Below are positions 36,253-44,063 of a stretch of 64,000 nucleotides of DNA, in pieces. Below the pieces are notes generated by a model. It was given only the letters and a program-made list of their open reading frames with translations, searched no databases and was not told where the DNA came from. Positions within the stretch are counted from its first letter, which is position 1; every line of letters begins with the position of its first letter. Location of the stretch: positions 248,001 to 312,000 of the forward strand of contig NZ_CAMUES010000002.1 of the NCBI RefSeq assembly GCF_947087965.1, written 5' to 3'. The stretch comes from an uncultured Mobiluncus sp. Its GTDB lineage: Bacteria > Actinomycetota > Actinomycetes > Actinomycetales > Actinomycetaceae. The translations under genes and the position numbers were made by a program.

Positions 36253-38088
36253 TCAAGCCGTCAAGGTGACCCAGGTAATCGTCACTCGTTCTAGGCGTGC
36301 CAAGTGGCGGGCATAAGTACGTTCAGCCGCGTTGTGCAGCCATCCCAGAGCTCTGCATTTCGGGACGTACCGCGGCAAATAGACCGAGATAGAGGTCAGA
36401 GAATCCATATCGAGTTTGGCGTTCAGATATTTTTGAACCGACCCCAGGTGATTGCCGCCCTCGTCAGGAATCAGGGTCAGCGCAGCGGTGATTCCCAACT
36501 CCTGCCACTGGCGGCGGACCTCAGTTTCGTCCTCATCTGGTTCAAGCACGTGCACGACCTCGACATTAGGGTGGTGCGCGGCCCACGCGTAACGAATAGT
36601 TTTTAGGGCAGAGGCGTCAAAACGCGGCACCAGCACGAGGGCGAGAGTATGTTTCACCGGGGTTTCGGCGTGTTCCAGCTGCGACATTTTGTTTTGCACC
36701 CTCCGGTAATAGAAGTTGAGACAATAAATCAGCAATCCCAGGCCGGCCCAGGCGGCCAGCACATAAAGTTCAAAAATGGAATTGAATGCCACCGAAACCA
36801 CAAGCAGGATAATCAGACTGATAATAACGCTGATGATGGCGATGCGATAGTACCGCTTGGATTGGCGGCGCTGTGCATACGTTGCCCCGCTGTGGAATCG
36901 AGAACGCCACATGCGCATCCGGGCGACTTGGCCCAAGAAGCTGGAGATGGCCACGAAAGTCACCCAGGTCAGCGCTGCCACCCCCATGCGGCTGTGTACC
37001 GTCAGCGCCAACGCAAACGTAACGACCATGAACGTTAAAATCGAAGCCGAACGCCCTCGGCGCATCCAAGACACTGGAACCTGATGGACCGCCAGGTCAT
37101 GCCCGCTCAAATCCGTTAGCAAAGTGGAGACGCTAGAGACATAAATATAGGCGCTGATGAGGCATCCCACCGCGAACAGAGACATGATTGGGACGACCAG
37201 CCACCCGTTCTTGTCCAGCAAAACCCTCAGCAATAAAGCCAGGTTGCCCGGCCCTTGAATGACCGTATCCAGGCGGGTCCAGTGGAATCCGGCGACCGTA
37301 AACGACAGATATACCGTAGCGGCAAACATGGCGGCGGCGGAACCACCCAGAACTCTGAACATGAGACCAGAAAGCGGCTGACGGCTTTCGTTGCGGAACA
37401 GTGTCACCGCCGGAGTCACCGGAACCAGCAGTAGCGCCGCTACGGCAGCAGCTTTCCAACCGGACTGCAGGTTGGCATCGGCGACCGCGTTCTTGGCTTT
37501 CGTAGTGGAACTAAGCAGCTCCAACAAACCCGGCTTGGCTCCGTTACGCAGGTAGTGCCAAAAACCATAGGCCAGCAACAGGAAACCCACTACGAATATC
37601 ACCAGGGTAAGCCACGGAATCGCTCTGCGTATAGGTTCGGGGAAAAACAGCGCCAGCAGTAGCAAGACGAAACCGGCAATGAGAATCCACACGCGATAGT
37701 CTTCGGACAAATCCGCGGAAACCACGATGAAGGTGGTTGCGGTAGAGACCAGGGCTGCTACGGCAACGACCATAGCCAGCAGCGAGGCTACGGCAGTGAG
37801 AGCTCCAAGGAAAGACCCCAAGTAGGCTTGCACCAGAGCAGCCGTGGAATCTAAACGGTGGGTCTGGCCTAGTGAATACCCGTGGGCCAGCGTTGTTATC
37901 AACCCGGCTATCAGGACAAACGCCACAATCCACAGGGCTACCGCGGAAAAAATCGGTCCCGAATACGCAATCAGAGACGGAAAAACGGAGGCCGCAATGA
38001 GGGCTGGAAACCAAAATTTGGGTGCGAAGAAAGCCAGCTGGGTAAAGGTCTCCAGCCAACCCTCCTTCGGAGTCAGATTCTTCAGCAC
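36253..38088 (-). CDS. APC superfamily permease (Rv2690c-like)
   Basis: A 611-residue membrane transporter with about 12 hydrophobic segments over residues ~20-450 and a ~150-residue soluble C-terminal domain (HTLALVLVPRFDASALKTIRYAWAAHHPNVEV, split here only to show the USP-like fold start LVLVPRF). The cargo is unknown; linkage to two TrkA proteins hints at a cation-dependent or potassium-linked process. It is divergent from trkA, 98 bp apart, with leaderless-type promoters on both sides. The start is GTG. Confidence 0.88.
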   Translation of the reverse strand: MLKNLTPKEGWLETFTQLAFFAPKFWFPALIAASVFPSLIAYSGPIFSAVALWIVAFVLIAGLITTLAHGYSLGQTHRLDSTAALVQAYLGSFLGALTAVASLLAMVVAVAALVSTATTFIVVSADLSEDYRVWILIAGFVLLLLALFFPEPIRRAIPWLTLVIFVVGFLLLAYGFWHYLRNGAKPGLLELLSSTTKAKNAVADANLQSGWKAAAVAALLLVPVTPAVTLFRNESRQPLSGLMFRVLGGSAAAMFAATVYLSFTVAGFHWTRLDTVIQGPGNLALLLRVLLDKNGWLVVPIMSLFAVGCLISAYIYVSSVSTLLTDLSGHDLAVHQVPVSWMRRGRSASILTFMVVTFALALTVHSRMGVAALTWVTFVAISSFLGQVARMRMWRSRFHSGATYAQRRQSKRYYRIAIISVIISLIILLVVSVAFNSIFELYVLAAWAGLGLLIYCLNFYYRRVQNKMSQLEHAETPVKHTLALVLVPRFDASALKTIRYAWAAHHPNVEVVHVLEPDEDETEVRRQWQELGITAALTLIPDEGGNHLGSVQKYLNAKLDMDSLTSISVYLPRYVPKCRALGWLHNAAERTYARHLARLERVTITWVTLTA

Positions 38089-38094
38089 GTCTCA

Positions 38095-38100
38095 ACTTTA
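38095..38100 (-). promoter_or_regulatory. Candidate -10 box of the APC permease gene (leaderless)
   Basis: TAAAGT on the minus strand, with TGAGAC before the GTG start; no Shine-Dalgarno sequence. Confidence 0.55.
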
Positions 38101-38174
38101 GCCGCTCGGATTCAAACCGGAAAGAATTTCCCTCCCCAACCCGTGAAATGTAGCCGAATTTGTGCCTTTCAGGT

Positions 38175-38180
38175 TATGTT
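38175..38180 (+). promoter_or_regulatory. Candidate -10 box of the first trkA gene (leaderless)
   Basis: TATGTT followed by TTAAGA and then the GTG start. It faces the permease promoter across the divergent spacer. Confidence 0.55.
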
Positions 38181-38186
38181 TTAAGA

Positions 38187-38846
38187 GTGCATTTTGTAAT
38201 CATGGGCTGTGGACGCGTCGGAACCACGCTGGCGAAAGCGATTGAGGACCGGGGACACACCCTGGCAATTATCGACAACAACACGGATTCTTTCCGCCGA
38301 CTTTACAAGAATTTTCAAGGACAAAAGCTGACTGGTGAAGGGTACGACCGCAATACACAGTTGCAGGCCGGTATCGAAGATGCCTACGCTTTTGCGGCGG
38401 TGGCTGATGATGACAATGCTAATATCCTGGCGGCACGCGTAGCTCGCGAGATTTATCACGTAAAGAAGGTGGTGGCGCGCATCTCCGATCCGCGGCGCGC
38501 CGAGGTTTACGAACGGTTGGGTATCCCCACCGTGGGCTCTGTGGATCGCACCGCCGCATTACTGCTGGCGCGGGTGTTACCGCTACCCCCAGATGTCGTG
38601 TTTACCGAGGATACCGGGCAATTGAGCCTGTGCCGCGTTCCCGTGGGACCCAGCTGGGTCGGTCAGGAGGTTTCCGCTTTAGAGACTGAACTGGAGATTC
38701 GGGCCGCTTATGTGCTGCGTTTTTCTAAAGTGTTGATGGTTGAAGCCTCGACTGTGTTACAGGAAAACGACGAGTTGTTCTATTTTGTTTCCGAGTCTCA
38801 ACGCGAAGCGGTGGCCTCCCGTTTGGCCCGGAATTTCAAGGAGTAA
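38187..38846 (+). CDS. trkA: Potassium uptake regulatory protein TrkA (CeoB-like)
   Basis: A 219-residue RCK protein: an N-terminal NAD-binding Rossmann domain (HFVIMGCGRVGTTLA, then IIDNN) and a C-terminal TrkA_C ligand domain. It gates potassium channels or transporters in response to nucleotides. The GTG at 38187 places the glycine-rich loop at the N-terminus as in CeoB; frames extending upstream lack support. It is separated by 2 nt from the next trkA gene, forming a pair like mycobacterial ceoB-ceoC. No membrane potassium channel gene is in the window. Confidence 0.95.
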   Translation: MHFVIMGCGRVGTTLAKAIEDRGHTLAIIDNNTDSFRRLYKNFQGQKLTGEGYDRNTQLQAGIEDAYAFAAVADDDNANILAARVAREIYHVKKVVARISDPRRAEVYERLGIPTVGSVDRTAALLLARVLPLPPDVVFTEDTGQLSLCRVPVGPSWVGQEVSALETELEIRAAYVLRFSKVLMVEASTVLQENDELFYFVSESQREAVASRLARNFKE

Positions 38847-38848
38847 AG

Positions 38849-39658
38849 ATGCTGATTGTTATTGCCGGGGCGGGCTCAATCGGCCGCTCCATCGCCAGGG
38901 AACTGCTAGCCAGGGGACACGAGGTCACAATCGCCGACTCCAGCCCCGAGGCGATGAAAGTTTCCTCCGTGCCGGACGCGAACTGGATTCTGGGAGACTT
39001 ATCCACTCCCGAAACGATGGAACAAGCGGGCGGGGCGCAAGCTGATGTGGTCGTCGCAACTACCGGAAATGACCAGGCTAATCTGGTTATTGCGCTGCTG
39101 GCAAAGACTCAGTTCGGGGTGCCCCGCGTGGTCGGACGGATTAATAATCCCAAGAACGAGTGGATGTTCAATGAGTCTTGGGGCGTGGACGTGCCGATTT
39201 CTACCCCCCGGATGATGACTGCCCTGGTCGAGGAGGCTCTGAGCGTAGGTACCCTGGTGCCGATTTTCCGGTTCTTTAACTCCCGCAACAGATTGTTCTC
39301 AATAGTCCTCTCCTCTGATTCCCCGGTTTTGGGACGTCCCGCGGGCGAGTTGGAGTGGCCGATGGGGGTTTTGTTGACCGCAGTTATACAAGACGGGAAA
39401 GCACTGGCTCCCCACGCGGTCGCGAACTTACATGCCTCGGATCAGTTGCTGTTCCTGTTCCCCGAGCAAACTGAGGATACCGTTGAACAAGTTGGAAAAC
39501 TATTGACGGCCGCGGATACCACGGATTCAGCAAGCACTGTCGGGGGTGTCGGCCTTACCGGTGTCGAGGGTGCCGGTGTCGGGAAGGCCGGAGTCGAGGA
39601 ACTTCCCGTGAGTGCGGCGCAGCAGGAGCCAGCTGAGGTAGAGCGCCAAAGCAAATAG
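38849..39658 (+). CDS. trkA: TrkA family protein (CeoC-like) with extended C-terminus
   Basis: A 269-residue RCK protein: Rossmann domain (LIVIAGAGSIGRSIARELLARGHEV), the NDQANLVIALLAK segment, and a TrkA_C domain ending near residue 225 (KLLTAADT). The ~45-residue tail is Gly/Val/Ala-rich (GVGLTG, GVEGAG, GVGKAG), encoded by 15-bp tandem repeats, and is read antisense to the end of the DUF3159 gene for 132 nt. Family members usually end near the TrkA_C domain, so the tail is unusual. Ribosome site GGAGTAAAG precedes the ATG. Confidence 0.93.
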   Translation: MLIVIAGAGSIGRSIARELLARGHEVTIADSSPEAMKVSSVPDANWILGDLSTPETMEQAGGAQADVVVATTGNDQANLVIALLAKTQFGVPRVVGRINNPKNEWMFNESWGVDVPISTPRMMTALVEEALSVGTLVPIFRFFNSRNRLFSIVLSSDSPVLGRPAGELEWPMGVLLTAVIQDGKALAPHAVANLHASDQLLFLFPEQTEDTVEQVGKLLTAADTTDSASTVGGVGLTGVEGAGVGKAGVEELPVSAAQQEPAEVERQSK

Positions 39659-40288
39659 CGGCACGCCCAACAAAATCTGGAAAGTTCCCAGCCAAGGGAC
39701 ATTTCCTCCCAGGTAGAGAGGCGTTTTTACAGCCAGACGAAGCAGGAAAACGCCCAGCCAGATGACGGTCACAGCGTAGTATGCTTGCTTATCCGCTTTC
39801 AGCCTTGAATCTGTCCGCCAGCTCAAGCCTTGGGTGCGAAACCACCCGACCAGCAGACCGATAACGGGGAAACGCACCAAAATCGACACCAGAATCACGC
39901 TGGCATAAACCGCGTTAATGATTAAGCTCATCAAAAAGTAGTTTTCGCCTTTGCCGCTGAACATGGCCCACAGCACACCGATGATGACGACCCAGAATCC
40001 CGCAAACGCCTGCATAATCGAGGAATGCCCAATGAGCCGCGCGATAATCAAACCCACGGCAAATCCCAGGGAAACCGCCCCGGCCTTCATGACGTCCCAG
40101 CCAGCCACGAACGCCACCACGAACACCAGCGTGGGGCCGATGGACTCGACTATGCCGCGCCACCCTCCTACCGCTTGGCGCAGGGAGAATTCTTCGGCGT
40201 CCAGTCTGCCCCCCATGTTTCGACCCAGAGCATCCTTGAATTCGTTGAGTCCAGCTGTGACTGCTTCCTGGTCTTTTTCCTCGCTCAT
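39527..40288 (-). CDS. DUF3159 family membrane protein
   Basis: A 253-residue protein with about six membrane segments (from VESIGPTLVFVVAFVAGW to LLGVPLFALALYLSWLLL), typical of the actinobacterial DUF3159 family (Rv2693c). Function unknown. The ATG at 40288 overlaps the stop of the OB-fold gene (ATGA). The family core ends at YLSWLLLRRT; the ~22-residue Asp/Thr/Gly-rich tail (PDTGTLDTGKADTPDS) is encoded by the same 15-bp repeats as the TrkA tail on the other strand. Confidence 0.9.
   Translation of the reverse strand: MSEEKDQEAVTAGLNEFKDALGRNMGGRLDAEEFSLRQAVGGWRGIVESIGPTLVFVVAFVAGWDVMKAGAVSLGFAVGLIIARLIGHSSIMQAFAGFWVVIIGVLWAMFSGKGENYFLMSLIINAVYASVILVSILVRFPVIGLLVGWFRTQGLSWRTDSRLKADKQAYYAVTVIWLGVFLLRLAVKTPLYLGGNVPWLGTFQILLGVPLFALALYLSWLLLRRTHGKFLDSGLPDTGTLDTGKADTPDSAC
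39545..39600. repeat. 15-bp tandem repeats coding on both strands
   Basis: Units GGTGTCGGCCTTACC, GGTGTCGAGGGTGCC, GGTGTCGGGAAGGCC, then a partial GGAGTCGAGG. Unit length keeps both the plus-strand TrkA tail and the minus-strand DUF3159 tail in frame. Confidence 0.85.
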
Positions 40289-40536
40289 TTGTCCCCCAAG
40301 AAGTGATAATCCGGGTTTATCAGTTCCACCCCGTCCTCGCCCTGCAACGGGATTCCACACACTTGCAGGCGGCGTCCCAAGGTCACTCCGGGAACTTCCA
40401 TCCGTCCCAGCCAGCGCACGTTGATGAACCCTCCTGCGGTCTCCAGGCAAACCCGGAAAGACGGCACGTCAGAAGGAGACAGGAAAGACCTGGAAAGCAC
40501 GGTGCCGACCCGGGTTATCTGTTGACGCGGTGACAT
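40285..40536 (-). CDS. OB-fold nucleic-acid-binding domain protein
   Basis: An 83-residue single OB-fold protein of the kind encoded next to DUF3159 in actinobacteria (Rv2694c-like). Visible marks: R-x-GTVLSRSFLSPSDVPSF, INVRWLGRMEVPGVTLGRRL and the terminal INPDYHFL. A nucleic-acid role is inferred from the fold only. It is coupled downstream to DUF3159 (ATGA) and follows the DUF3710 gene by 27 bp. Confidence 0.88.
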   Translation of the reverse strand: MSPRQQITRVGTVLSRSFLSPSDVPSFRVCLETAGGFINVRWLGRMEVPGVTLGRRLQVCGIPLQGEDGVELINPDYHFLGDK

Positions 40537-40563
40537 GGTGAACTCGCTTTGTTTGCGCTGCGG

Positions 40564-41271
40564 CTAGGCCTGTTGATCGCGCAGAGCCGCCAGCTGACGC
40601 GCCAAGTCGTCGGGCAAAACCACGGGAATAACCGAGCGGGGGCTCATCGGCCGAGAACCACGCACCACCACGACCTGACGAACAGCCTGTTCTAGGGCTT
40701 GCAAATCCGGGTCCTCGGCTTGCACCATGCCGTTAAAGACTAGACGCACAAACCAGTTCGGGCCGTCCACTCCGCAATAGCGAACCTGCACGCGCCCCCG
40801 GTTGCCTTGGGCGTCTTGCGCCGCTAACTGCACAAACAGTTCCGTGCCGAAACTACCCTCGCGTTCATCACAAGTGTTGCCCGCAGCGGTGGTTTCTCCG
40901 CGTACCTGCGCACGAAGCTCGGGCCACAGGCGTTTCGACTTAGGTGCAGCTACCGCCAGCAACTCTACCGCCGCCTTACCAATCTGCATGGTCAGAGAGC
41001 CAAAAGTTTTTTCATCCAGGGGAGATTCGGGATGAACCGCCAGCCCAGGAATCTGTGGCAGCAGGAACACTCCAAAGTCCGCATACTGGGAGGTGTCCTG
41101 GTCACCAAGTTGTTTGACGTCCAGGGGTCCTGCGGGCTGTTCTTTCGTCCCCGGAGCATCAGATGCGGTCGACACCGAGGCGGATGTATCCGTTTTTACT
41201 TCGCTGGCGGAATCGTCCTCGAGCTCACTGGGGGATTCATCCGTCTTACGTTTCTTAGAGAACAGTCCCAT
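40564..41271 (-). CDS. DUF3710 domain-containing protein
   Basis: A 235-residue cytoplasmic protein. A basic start (MGLFSKKRK) and ~50-residue acidic linker precede the DUF3710 domain (YADFGVFLLPQIPGLAVHPE to PVVLPDD). Function unknown, conserved in actinobacteria in this cluster. Its ATG shares one base with the DUF4193 stop (TGATG), so translation is coupled. A longer frame to 41364 would overlap that gene and is rejected. Confidence 0.9.
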   Translation of the reverse strand: MGLFSKKRKTDESPSELEDDSASEVKTDTSASVSTASDAPGTKEQPAGPLDVKQLGDQDTSQYADFGVFLLPQIPGLAVHPESPLDEKTFGSLTMQIGKAAVELLAVAAPKSKRLWPELRAQVRGETTAAGNTCDEREGSFGTELFVQLAAQDAQGNRGRVQVRYCGVDGPNWFVRLVFNGMVQAEDPDLQALEQAVRQVVVVRGSRPMSPRSVIPVVLPDDLARQLAALRDQQA

Positions 41272-41576
41272 CAGGCTACACCCGCACAATCCATGCACAC
41301 CGGCTGGCCGTTTTCTTCCCCAGCCAGCTGGGACGCATGATGCACAATGAAGCATTGCGAACACACGAATTCATCGTCTTGCTTGGGAACTACGCGAACT
41401 GAGAGTTCTTCGTTGGAAAGGTCCGCGCCAGGCAACTCGAAGGAATCCGCAGCTTCATTTTCGTCCTCATCAACGGAAGCATCTTCGGAATTTTTTCGCT
41501 GAGTTTTTAACTCCTCGAGAGATTCCTCCGGGTTTTCCTCGTCTCGCTTGCGCGGGGCATCGTAATCGGTAGCCAT
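41271..41576 (-). CDS. DUF4193 zinc-ribbon-like protein
   Basis: A 101-residue protein of the actinobacterial DUF4193 family. The N-terminal part (ATDYDAPRKRDEE) and an acidic middle are followed by a C-terminal CSQC...CMDC pair, which should bind zinc. Function unknown. It is the first gene of the DUF4193-DUF3710-OB-DUF3159 unit, and divergent from sepH. Confidence 0.92.
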   Translation of the reverse strand: MATDYDAPRKRDEENPEESLEELKTQRKNSEDASVDEDENEAADSFELPGADLSNEELSVRVVPKQDDEFVCSQCFIVHHASQLAGEENGQPVCMDCAGVA

Positions 41577-41715
41577 TGCACTCCCTTAAAATAATAGTTT
41601 TGGTGCGTCGCGATATTAGCACTACTTTAAGGAAATTGCGACCTCTCGGCAACGCTACGGCGGGTTGACGTGAAAACTGCCTATGATTTTGGCAATGTTT
41701 AGTTTAGGAGGAAAT

Positions 41716-42801
41716 ATGCGCAGTCTTTCTTTGCTTGGAATTCACACCGACGGCGAACACCTTGTCTTGGTTGACACAGACGGTGAGCGCTTTCTTTTAC
41801 CCCTCGACGAAGAGCTGCGTTCCATTGTGCGCCAACAGCGCCGGAAAGTGGTGGCAGCCCTGTCTGCCTCTGACACTCAGGACTTGCGTCCCAAAGACAT
41901 CCAAACCTTGATTCGCGGCGGCGCCACCGCCCAAGAAGTCGCCACTAGCGCCGGTCTGGACTTGGATCAGGTCAAACGATACGAAGCCCCGGTTATGGCG
42001 GAACGGATTTATGCCGCCCGTCAGGCTCAAGAAACTCGTGTAGCTCCGGACAAAGATGCTCCGGCCTTGGGTGAACTGGTGATAGACCGCCTGGCCACCC
42101 GCGGGGTCAGCCCATCTTCCCTAATTTGGGATGCTACTCGGCAGCCCGGCGAAAATTGGCTGGTCCACCTGGAGTTTGTACAGGATGCCAAAGCGCTGGA
42201 GGCGAACTGGGATTTTGACCACGAAAACCACACGTTGACGGCGTTGGATGAACAGGCGCGCTGGCTGACAGAGACAGCCACCCCGGCCGGTTCGGACGCT
42301 CTGTTGAGCCGGGGACATTTCCATTTCGGTTCCACCCCAGAGGCCGAGGCCTCCCCCACCACGGCTACGAAACCCGTCCCGGCACAGTCTGCGGAAACCA
42401 GCGCTACCGAAGCCTTGCTCGATGAGCTCAATGCCGCCCGGGGAACCCGTCTTTCCGTAGTGACCGGCGATGAAGAGGACGATGTTTCCGCGATGGAGGC
42501 AGCTATTGCCTCCGGATTTTCCCCCGATGCTGAGGCCGCTCCGCCAGCCGCCCCCGCCTCGGATGCCTCCTCAATCCAGCCTGATGCAGACGTCCTATCC
42601 CTCGATGCCGCGAAACGCCAGTCCTCCAAATCTGCTCAGCCACCCGCGCAGCCGACAGAAACCGGTCTGCTACCGGGCATGGAAGATTTGCAGCCGAATC
42701 CGGCTTCAGCCCCCGCCGACAGCGGTAAACACACCGCACGCCGGGGACGTGCCGCCATGCCCTCATGGGACGAAATTTTATTCGGCTCTAAAGCCGACTG
42801 A
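41716..42801 (+). CDS. sepH: Septation protein SepH (DUF3071)
   Basis: A 361-residue cell-division protein that stimulates FtsZ assembly in actinobacteria. The N-terminal DUF3071 domain (1-~165) includes a helix-turn-helix-like segment (RGGATAQEVATSAGLDLDQVKRYEAPVMAERI). The rest is a low-complexity Pro/Ala/Ser linker and a basic end (HTARRGRAAMPSWDEILFG) that matches the conserved C-terminal motif of the family. GGAGG lies 4 nt before the ATG, which decides the start over 41683. Confidence 0.93.
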   Translation: MRSLSLLGIHTDGEHLVLVDTDGERFLLPLDEELRSIVRQQRRKVVAALSASDTQDLRPKDIQTLIRGGATAQEVATSAGLDLDQVKRYEAPVMAERIYAARQAQETRVAPDKDAPALGELVIDRLATRGVSPSSLIWDATRQPGENWLVHLEFVQDAKALEANWDFDHENHTLTALDEQARWLTETATPAGSDALLSRGHFHFGSTPEAEASPTTATKPVPAQSAETSATEALLDELNAARGTRLSVVTGDEEDDVSAMEAAIASGFSPDAEAAPPAAPASDASSIQPDADVLSLDAAKRQSSKSAQPPAQPTETGLLPGMEDLQPNPASAPADSGKHTARRGRAAMPSWDEILFGSKAD

Positions 42802-42810
42802 GATAGACTC

Positions 42811-43998
42811 TCAGCTGCAATAACGCAGCATCGGGACGCGCATTTCCTGTTCACTCAAGCCTCCGTGCAGGCCTTTCATCTGGAATACCTGACTTTTGAA
42901 AAAGCGTGAATCCAAGGTCTGACCTGTCCCTGCAGCGAATACGACCACGTCTCCCAACAGTTCCCGCCGGCGCACCGTGGTGCCGTTATAGGAGGCAAAT
43001 AACGTCTCAGTTTCGTCTCGATTTAAGACTTTGGCTGGCCCCAACAGCGTCTGCAGACTAACTTGCAGCGCCGCGGCGGCTCCCGGTTTGGCGTGGAGGT
43101 GCAAGGCGCGTCCCTCTCCGCTGGCGTCCGCAATGAATTCTGCCGCCGCAGTGTTCGCCAAATCCACGGTGACCTCTGGGGACGTGTTTAACATGCCGTG
43201 GTCCGCGGTAACGATGACCCTCACGCCAGGAGCCAGACTGTCCAGCATGATTCCAATGGCGCGATCAGCCTTTTCCAGGTTTTTCACCCACTTATCCGAC
43301 CCCACCCCGTAACCGTGTCCGGCATGATCGACTTCTGCCATATAGAAATATGTCAGTCCGCCCTGCTTGGACACGGTTACGGCGTCACGGGCTCGCGCAT
43401 CCAAGTTTTCCGAAGCCACATATGTGGCGCCCCGCAGAGCAGCCCGCGTCAGTCCACCGCCGATAAATTTTTTCGGCCCCAACGCGAAAGCCGGAATTTT
43501 CGCGGCGTTGAGGCGTTCAAACCAAGTCGGTTCGGTTTGGAATTCCTCCACCCTTCCCGGGTACTCCTCGAAAGTAATCAAGCTAAATTTCGCCCGTGCT
43601 ACCGGGTCTATCAGCTGATAGGACAACATATTGTGACGTCCGGGGACCAGCCCGGTCAGGGTGGAAGTAATAGCGGCTGCGGTAGTGGAGGGGCACACGC
43701 TGCGGCCAGTCAGAGGCTGCCCTGAGGCAGCGGCGTTTTTCACCAAAGCACGTAAGTTCGGCGCGTGTCCCAAATATTCGTTCAGGTTCCACCACCCCAG
43801 TCCGTCAATCAACACGAGGACGATGGGGACACCAGCGGGGTTGCCAGCCGCATCAGGTTCCGCAGTGAGCCCCTGGGGCAAGGGAGACCAGCCGGCAGCC
43901 GCGAACTCGCTTTCCAGTAGGGCATCAAGGCGTAAATCAGGATCGTTCGCAGCCATGATTTCGGTGTGAAATTCCGTCTCACTCACCCTTCCATTCAA
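42811..43998 (-). CDS. Alkaline phosphatase superfamily phosphodiesterase
   Basis: A ~395-residue nucleotide pyrophosphatase/phosphodiesterase-like enzyme. The metal-binding Asp is in [12 protein letters not shown]; the Thr nucleophile is in [21 protein letters not shown]; distal ligands appear in [16 protein letters not shown] and [12 protein letters not shown], ending with G-x2[15 protein letters not shown]. The substrate is unknown. The start is uncertain: TTG at 43998, GTG at 43986 or ATG at 43956. The gene is convergent with sepH (10 bp apart). Homologues beside sepH are common in actinobacteria. Confidence 0.87.
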   Translation of the reverse strand: MNGRVSETEFHTEIMAANDPDLRLDALLESEFAAAGWSPLPQGLTAEPDAAGNPAGVPIVLVLIDGLGWWNLNEYLGHAPNLRALVKNAAASGQPLTGRSVCPSTTAAAITSTLTGLVPGRHNMLSYQLIDPVARAKFSLITFEEYPGRVEEFQTEPTWFERLNAAKIPAFALGPKKFIGGGLTRAALRGATYVASENLDARARDAVTVSKQGGLTYFYMAEVDHAGHGYGVGSDKWVKNLEKADRAIGIMLDSLAPGVRVIVTADHGMLNTSPEVTVDLANTAAAEFIADASGEGRALHLHAKPGAAAALQVSLQTLLGPAKVLNRDETETLFASYNGTTVRRRELLGDVVVFAAGTGQTLDSRFFKSQVFQMKGLHGGLSEQEMRVPMLRYCS

Positions 43999-44063
43999 TC
44001 ATTTCCGGCCTCGCCGGTGTGGCAAGCGGCGCAAGAGCGGGAAACTTCGTAAGAATTAGTGTC

